From the NCBI GenBank assembly GCA_018969115.1, contig JAGWYZ010000002.1, forward strand, positions 1 through 46,913: 46,913 bases of DNA, read 5' to 3'. Position numbers and translations under genes: made by a program. Of this stretch, positions 41,516-46,913 are shown piece after piece. How positions within the stretch are numbered: position 1 is the stretch's first letter; the number at the start of each line of letters is the position of its first letter. Source of the DNA: Chloroflexota bacterium (GTDB lineage Bacteria > Chloroflexota > Anaerolineae > J036 > Brachytrichaceae). The notes beneath the pieces were generated by a model that searched no databases, was not told where the DNA came from, and was given only the letters and a program-made list of their open reading frames with translations.

Positions 41516-42537
41516 AAATTAATTGGGTAGCCATTCCGGCTTAAAGATTCTGATGCTGCTTCAAGGATACATATAACACGCAATCCAGCATTTCCATCTG
41601 TTATTGGCGTTTCTCCTGTCTGACAACAACCCACAAAATGCGCTGCTGCGACATGCAAAGCCTCAGTCATTAGCAATTGTGGCGCTATCATATCACCAGT
41701 TCGATAACCTACCCGGCGCTGATATTGGCTTTCAGTATCATTTGCAACCATAATCCCTTTGTCATATAGCTTAATCTTTTCGGTCGCATCAAGATCATCA
41801 TAAACGATCATCTTTTGGCTGCCACCAATCAGCGTGCGCCTAATTTTGATTGGCGAGAGCCAATTGACATGCACGTGCGCAATCAAAGGCGGAGACTTCC
41901 GATCAAAAAACAATGTGAGATAGGCCATATTCTCAGGTGCGCGCGGCACATGTGCAATGCCAGTGGCCGAAACAGCACTTGGCTGTAAACCAAGCAAATA
42001 ATCCATAATAGCAAGGTCATGCACCGCTAAATCCCATAATACACTAACATCTGATTGAAACAAACCTAAATTAACCCGCGTAGAATCATAATAGTAAATG
42101 TCGCCCAATTCATTTAAATCAATGAGTTGTTTTATTCTTCGCACGGCTGGTGTATATACAAATGTATGATCGACAAACAAAATGAGCTTGCGTCGTTTTG
42201 CTTCCTCAATAAGTAGCGATGCTTGCTGCGACGTGGTAGTTAATGGTTTTTCTATCCATACGTGTTTTCCGGCAGCTAATGCTTGCATTGCTAATGTAAA
42301 ATGGGTTGAAACAGGGGTGGCAATTGCCACTGCGTTTACTGAAGTATCGGCAAGCACGTGTTGATAATCTGATGTTGTTGCAATGCTTGGATGGTGTTTT
42401 GCCACCAATGCCAGTTGTTCGACACGTTGATCACATACATAGGCCACTTGACAATTATCGAGACCAGAAAAATTGCGAACCAAATTTGGTCCCCAATAGC
42501 CGTAGCCAATAATGGCGATATTAAATTTGCCCAGCAT
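41512..42537 (-). CDS. Gfo/Idh/MocA-family sugar dehydrogenase
   Basis: I prefer the start MLGKFNIAIIGYGYWGPN (341 aa), which has GGAAA about 8 bp upstream; an ATG five codons earlier at 42552 is also possible. The Rossmann motif is GYGYWG, the hallmark catalytic motif is HVWIEKPLTT, and the C-terminal domain has SVLWDLAVHDLAIMDYLLG. Relatives oxidise the sugar ring of nucleotide sugars (WlbA-like 3-oxidation), which would feed the nearby aminotransferase and acetyltransferase. A 152-bp MITE separates it from the gene upstream. Confidence 0.92.
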   Translation of the reverse strand: MLGKFNIAIIGYGYWGPNLVRNFSGLDNCQVAYVCDQRVEQLALVAKHHPSIATTSDYQHVLADTSVNAVAIATPVSTHFTLAMQALAAGKHVWIEKPLTTTSQQASLLIEEAKRRKLILFVDHTFVYTPAVRRIKQLIDLNELGDIYYYDSTRVNLGLFQSDVSVLWDLAVHDLAIMDYLLGLQPSAVSATGIAHVPRAPENMAYLTLFFDRKSPPLIAHVHVNWLSPIKIRRTLIGGSQKMIVYDDLDATEKIKLYDKGIMVANDTESQYQRRVGYRTGDMIAPQLLMTEALHVAAAHFVGCCQTGETPITDGNAGLRVICILEAASESLSRNGYPINL

Positions 42538-42557
42538 AAATTTATTTTCCATAGATA

Positions 42558-42709
42558 GTATCTTCTCAATAAAACGAGGTAAACCAAAAGATGTAATGTC
42601 GAAATTACTATATGGCCTTTGAGAGCAGAAGATTTTTGCCTGCTCTCAAAGACCATAAGTGATTTCGAAAAAAATTTATTTTATTCACCCCATTTTATTG
42701 AGGAGATAC
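42558..42709. mobile_element. 152-bp MITE, full-length palindrome, copy 2
   Basis: Terminal inverted repeats are GTATCTTCTCAATAAAA (left) and GTATCTCCTCAATAAAA (right end, complemented). They are flanked on both sides by CATAGATA (42550-42557 and 42710-42717), a perfect 8-bp target duplication. Inner arms TCGAAATTACTATATGG and CTTTGAGAGCAG (42617-42628) are complemented at 42640-42670, so the whole element can fold as one hairpin. No coding capacity. A degraded relative is at 30319-30466. Confidence 0.93.
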
Positions 42710-42727
42710 CATAGATACGACAAAAAC

Positions 42728-45088
42728 TTATTTTTCAAAACAAGAATTGTGAGATATAGGGATGTACTTTGTAATTTGCCAATCTGTATTGGCAATTTTA
42801 CTTGTCTGTTGAAATTTACTAAACATCTTAAGATGCCATTCACTAACTTCATTACTAGAAATTGATTTCGTTTCCCCAAATCTTAAATGTTCAAAAATCC
42901 AAAATACACTGCATTGCTTGCGGTTTAAAAACCGCGTTAAATAATTTTGTGCGCGCCCATAAGGCAAAACTGTTTCAAAATGATTGGGGTAAAAATAAAG
43001 CATTGGATTTTCATTTGGATCAATTGAATGGACATAACGATAGGGGTTAATAATCGTCCAATCTTTAATAATTACGTAATCTTGCTTGCCAACTTTAATT
43101 GCTTTTGCGAGTTCGGAAACTTGGTTGATTGAATCTAAATCTTCAGATTGGACTCGATGTAATGCAGGTTCAAAAAAATTGTTTTGCAGTAAATTCGTTG
43201 CTGTAGAACTCAAATATTGTTGAATACCAGCATTATCAGCAAATAAACCTACAGCGACGATAAAACCGAGCAGGTTTGAAATTAAGAAACGATAAACAAT
43301 AGATGCAATCATAGCAACATCGTTTTTCAATAGGTTAACCAATACTAAACCTGCGATTGCATATACAGGTAATTGAGTCGAGAACTTAGCTGCCGGACTG
43401 TGGCCCACATAGTAAGCTGTACTGCCCCAAACAGCACCAAAACAAACTAGACATATGCCAATGGCCTTGTGTCTACTATTATTTTGATAATAATTTAATG
43501 CAGTCGTGATAGTAAGTGTTAACAAAGCGACAGTTATGCTTATCGGTCCATCGCGTGGGAGCGGAACACCAAAACCAGTTCCCGGGCCGCTTGTACTGGT
43601 AAACTCCATTAATGCTGTCCATTCTGGCACCTCCCCTATTTTAAAAAAATAATATGTACTGATTAAACCCATAACCATGATTAAGCTTAATAATGGGTAA
43701 AACAAACGAGCTATAGAGAGCCACTTGTTTTTGTGGTGCAAAATTACAAACCAACTATATGCCGGGAGCCAAGTTGGCGCACAAAAAGCGAGGCTTTCTC
43801 CGCTCCATAATGCCCCCATAATCCAAGCCATATTGCCGAGTAACGCAAATTGATTGAATGTAATCCTGTTGTAATAATATAAGCTAACAATAAAAATTAG
43901 GATACATGGCCATAAGATACGAATCATACTGGATTGCGGCATCAGATGTGATAGCCAGTAATAATAATAATAGTCTGCCCCTGAATTTAAACGTGTCCGA
44001 ATAAATAAAGTTGCCAAAACAATTGCAAACGTAAATATTCGGTTTGACCAACTTTTATTGCCTAGCTGTCCTGCATAATAGATTATGAGGGCACCGATCA
44101 AATTTAGCAGTGCCATCGTAAAACTTAATCGTATTCCGCCATCTTGAATAGGTATTGCTGCAATCGTTAATATACTTAGAAAACCATAAGCAGATGGAAT
44201 ATCCCAATAAAGCCAAGACCCATCCCGAACCATTTGAGAAACCAAACCGAAATATTCGCGATTCATTTGGTAATCAAATTTAAGCGTTAACCCTGGGTTG
44301 ATTTCGAATGCAAAAAAAACAAACAAAAATAACACACAAACATCGAACACAATTCGTAATATTTTCGAAAAATTATGCGAAATTCTAAATACATTTAAAC
44401 TATATTCTTTATTTGGTTTTTGATATATATATGTTGCTCCGAAAACCACAACGATTAGCCATATCATGCGAACTAAAGCAACTGGAATATTAAATAAAGA
44501 TGGAAAAAGCCAGCGATCAATTGTGGGATAAGCAGCTTCAGCATCAATTATTTCTGGGATATAGGGGTGTGTCATCAAGCGCATTCCAAGTGACCAAAGC
44601 ATTGTAGTTAATGCCCATAATACGAATTTATCGTGAAGCGATACCAGATTTTCACTTGGTTGATTGCGCTTCCATAGTGAAAAAATTAAAATCGAATGCA
44701 AAGTTGAACACAGAATCACAATAACGAATTCAAGTGTTGCCCCAAAATAATTTTTAATTGTTGGATTTAAAATATGAGCCGTAACAACAAACAATATCCC
44801 ACTTATAGCAATCACGTAAGATATTCCAGTTACTATTTTTTTTATTAGTATATTTGGGTTGCTTAATCTTTTTATGACTAAAAAGGATAGACAGAAAAAA
44901 GGATAGATACTTCCTATTAAAACATACTGTATCCATTCTCGCAATTCCGCATCTATTTTTAGAGATTTTAAAGTTAATTCGCTAATAAATAAAATACATA
45001 TGCAAATGCTTAAAACATAAATTAGCAAGTTGGAGTTAACTTTTTTTCTAATAGGTAGTGTGTTTTTCAGGTTCTTTTTCAGGTTCAT
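42728..45088 (-). CDS. Large polytopic membrane protein, glycosyltransferase-like
   Basis: This is a 786-aa protein with about fourteen hydrophobic helices and a C-terminal soluble domain. A mid-protein extracytoplasmic loop reads LKFDYQMNREYFGLVSQMVR and DGSWLYWDIPSAYGFLS, and later there is RTRLNSGADYYYYYWLSHLM. The architecture resembles bacterial GT-C or glycan-decorating membrane proteins, but no definite family motif was found. Its start is 17 bp after the asparagine synthase stop. Before the MITE inserted, its stop would have lain about 10 bp before the TSD that contains the upstream ATG of the dehydrogenase, so both belong to one operon. Confidence 0.6.
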   Translation of the reverse strand: MNLKKNLKNTLPIRKKVNSNLLIYVLSICICILFISELTLKSLKIDAELREWIQYVLIGSIYPFFCLSFLVIKRLSNPNILIKKIVTGISYVIAISGILFVVTAHILNPTIKNYFGATLEFVIVILCSTLHSILIFSLWKRNQPSENLVSLHDKFVLWALTTMLWSLGMRLMTHPYIPEIIDAEAAYPTIDRWLFPSLFNIPVALVRMIWLIVVVFGATYIYQKPNKEYSLNVFRISHNFSKILRIVFDVCVLFLFVFFAFEINPGLTLKFDYQMNREYFGLVSQMVRDGSWLYWDIPSAYGFLSILTIAAIPIQDGGIRLSFTMALLNLIGALIIYYAGQLGNKSWSNRIFTFAIVLATLFIRTRLNSGADYYYYYWLSHLMPQSSMIRILWPCILIFIVSLYYYNRITFNQFALLGNMAWIMGALWSGESLAFCAPTWLPAYSWFVILHHKNKWLSIARLFYPLLSLIMVMGLISTYYFFKIGEVPEWTALMEFTSTSGPGTGFGVPLPRDGPISITVALLTLTITTALNYYQNNSRHKAIGICLVCFGAVWGSTAYYVGHSPAAKFSTQLPVYAIAGLVLVNLLKNDVAMIASIVYRFLISNLLGFIVAVGLFADNAGIQQYLSSTATNLLQNNFFEPALHRVQSEDLDSINQVSELAKAIKVGKQDYVIIKDWTIINPYRYVHSIDPNENPMLYFYPNHFETVLPYGRAQNYLTRFLNRKQCSVFWIFEHLRFGETKSISSNEVSEWHLKMFSKFQQTSKIANTDWQITKYIPISHNSCFEK

Positions 45089-45105
45089 TGGGAAGTAGTT
45101 ACAAA

Positions 45106-46913
45106 TTAATATTTAGAAAAATTCTTGATCATGTCCCACCAACGCCCTACCGAAAGGGCACAAAACATGACCCAGTTCAATTGTCCATTAAGGCCTAACA
45201 AATATCGTAAGGGCTGATTATTAATTGGTTTAAGCCGGCGATATTTTGCACACAAATCACGCCATCGTTTGCGATCTAAAAACCCCATTTCAATCAATGG
45301 GCTAGCTTCTAATTCATCTAAAGATTGATTTAAAATCCAGCTCACATAATTACGGGGGGGCGAAAAGGGACGTTTTTTTGCATCAAGCACTGCATCAGGC
45401 ACTTTGCCACGTAATATTTTCTTCAACAATGGTTTATTGGTCTCGAGGCTAAATCGTCGTGCTAAAGGCAAGCCAATAACTTTGTCGACCAAAGGATGAT
45501 CAAGAAACGGTACGCGAATTTCTACTGAATTGCCCATCCCTAGCTTATCACCAAGTTGTAAACCACTGTGGACGGTATAACCCCATAATAGTGTGGCGGC
45601 CACAGCATCGGGGCCGGGCGTGCCTAACGCCTGCAAATCATGAATGGGTTGATAAACAGTTGAAGACAAATGGCTTAAATGCGTGCCGGCAATTTGCTTC
45701 ACATAGTACTCACGCATTTGAGTCGGCAGTGAATCTTGATACCACACCCATTTTTGAAATTGCGTTGGCGTTAATTGGCTATGACTCGCACCGATTTTAT
45801 TATGCGGTGCATAGCCAAAAAATACTTCATCTCCACCGGTTCCGGATAAAAGCACTTTATAGCCAAGGGCATAAGCTTGATGATACAGCTCCCAATGTGA
45901 ACTTGCTGCCACATCTCCTACTGGTTCGTCACAATAGTTTACCAATTCATTAAAATGAGTAACATATTGAGATTCATCAATCATTACATCTTGATAAGGT
46001 AACCCTAAATATTGAGCCGTACGATGAGCCTGTGCACGCTCATCTGCATATGGGTTATCTTTATAACCAACACAAATACAAGTCAAATTATCTTTTGCTT
46101 TGGTTTTAGCTGCTAGCGCTGCAATAGCCGATGAATCAACCCCACTGCTTAATAAAATGCCAACTGGCACATCACTGCGAAGATGAATATTGACCGATTC
46201 TGCTAGCGTTGCTTCAATATCGGTGTCACTGTAATCGGCAATACCTGCAACACCCCCAAATTGGGGGCGCCAATAACGCTGAAATCGCACACCAGTTGCG
46301 TCCGCCACAATATATTCTGCTGGCAGTATGCGTTTAATTTGCTCGACAATTGTATTTCGCTGATCAACTGGATTTGTCAACCATAAAAATTGATACAAAG
46401 CTTCTGGTCGGATTGTTGGTGATGTAATACGAGCAGCACGCACGATAGCTTTTAGTTCTGAGCTTAACCATAAAATGCCATCTCGTTGATAGTAATACAG
46501 GGGTTTTTGACCAAACCGATCACGAGCTGCAAAAATCTTGTTGTGTTTAATATCCCACAAAACAAAGGCATACATGCCGCGCAAATCATCAAGGCAAGAT
46601 TCGCCTTTTTCTTCGTATAAATGTAAAATTGTTTCAGCGTCACTTCGCGTAGCAAAATGATGCCCGCGCTGCTCCAATTGCTGCTTTAACTCAACATAGT
46701 TATAAATTTCGCCATTGCAAATAACAACCAAACTTTTATCTTCGTTATACAGGGGTTGATCCCCTCCTTGTACATCAACAATGCTTAAGCGGCGCATGGA
46801 TAACGCCGTGTTAGGATGTTCATAATCACCTGTGCTGTCTGGTCCCCGATAAACCATTTGGGCACTCATACCACGAACATCATAAATCGCATCTGTTGGA
46901 AGACCGTTGGGGG
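45106..46913 (-). CDS. Glutamine-hydrolysing asparagine synthase family protein, 5' end outside window
   Basis: The frame continues beyond the track ORF to the window edge (NGLPTDAIYDVRGMSAQMVY), so the true start and the Cys2 nucleophile lie outside. Visible glutaminase motifs are RGPDSTG, ICNGEIYNY and RSDAETILH. The synthase domain has the PP-loop LLSSGVDSSAIAALA and LSGTGGDEVFFGY. Genuine AsnB is possible. In polysaccharide loci, members often amidate uronic-acid sugars instead (WbpS-like), and that is the more likely role here given the neighbours. Confidence 0.92.
   Translation of the reverse strand, partial: PNGLPTDAIYDVRGMSAQMVYRGPDSTGDYEHPNTALSMRRLSIVDVQGGDQPLYNEDKSLVVICNGEIYNYVELKQQLEQRGHHFATRSDAETILHLYEEKGESCLDDLRGMYAFVLWDIKHNKIFAARDRFGQKPLYYYQRDGILWLSSELKAIVRAARITSPTIRPEALYQFLWLTNPVDQRNTIVEQIKRILPAEYIVADATGVRFQRYWRPQFGGVAGIADYSDTDIEATLAESVNIHLRSDVPVGILLSSGVDSSAIAALAAKTKAKDNLTCICVGYKDNPYADERAQAHRTAQYLGLPYQDVMIDESQYVTHFNELVNYCDEPVGDVAASSHWELYHQAYALGYKVLLSGTGGDEVFFGYAPHNKIGASHSQLTPTQFQKWVWYQDSLPTQMREYYVKQIAGTHLSHLSSTVYQPIHDLQALGTPGPDAVAATLLWGYTVHSGLQLGDKLGMGNSVEIRVPFLDHPLVDKVIGLPLARRFSLETNKPLLKKILRGKVPDAVLDAKKRPFSPPRNYVSWILNQSLDELEASPLIEMGFLDRKRWRDLCAKYRRLKPINNQPLRYLLGLNGQLNWVMFCALSVGRWWDMIKNFSKY

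Noticed and set aside
46464-46655. Small ORFs opposite or inside the asparagine synthase gene
   Set aside because: Alternative frames of a strongly conserved gene with no features of their own.

Overview
The window looks like chromosomal DNA of a Chloroflexota-type bacterium. This is an inference from gene content (beta-helix 'IGG' repeat fragment, Uma2 nuclease, large D-2-hydroxyacid dehydrogenase, full-length Ada, class III aminotransferase, word-like palindromic repeats). Cyanobacteria or another phylum with similar repeats cannot be excluded without a search. No tRNA, rRNA or CRISPR array was seen.

Region 1 (1-23.48 kb) is a moderate-GC core segment. It starts with a decayed IS5/ISL2-type transposase and a beta-helix protein fragment. 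A minus-strand run follows: lipoprotein, RCK-type channel-like protein, enolase-superfamily enzyme, BKACE enzyme, Ada, ABC exporter, and a 1033-aa FAD/Fe-S dehydrogenase. Next come a class III aminotransferase, two GNATs, RidA, bifunctional PutA, Uma2, alanyl-tRNA synthetase and GatB. Most of the metabolic genes point to amino-acid, keto-acid and sugar-acid catabolism.

Region 2 (23.48 kb to the right edge) is visibly AT-richer and is a surface-polysaccharide island. Plus-strand genes (23490-31935) encode an acyltransferase-3, three polytopic membrane proteins, a methyltransferase and a methyltransferase-GT2 fusion. They converge 9 bp from a long minus-strand series (31945-46913): YfhO-like protein, SGNH protein, MBOAT acyltransferase, methyltransferase, polyprenyl-phosphate GT2, DegT aminotransferase, sugar epimerase, hexapeptide acetyltransferase, Gfo/Idh/MocA dehydrogenase, a large membrane protein and an asparagine synthase cut by the window edge. 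Together they could make an acylated, amino-sugar-containing and perhaps amidated glycan. No flippase, polymerase or export ABC transporter is visible.

The most unusual signal is a set of palindromic elements built from short reiterated words (for example gagtcatgagtca, CATCCTT, GGATAGAGATAGA). They occur throughout Region 1, both between genes and, in frame, inside conserved proteins (PutA twice, the FAD/Fe-S dehydrogenase twice, AlaRS, GatB). They also supply the C-termini and stop codons of several genes. They were not seen in Region 2, which instead carries two copies of a ~150-bp full-length-palindrome MITE. One MITE copy has a perfect 8-bp target duplication beside the start of the Gfo/Idh/MocA gene. 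A second general feature is a TATAAT-like hexamer 6-9 bp before many start codons with no Shine-Dalgarno sequence, which suggests leaderless transcripts.
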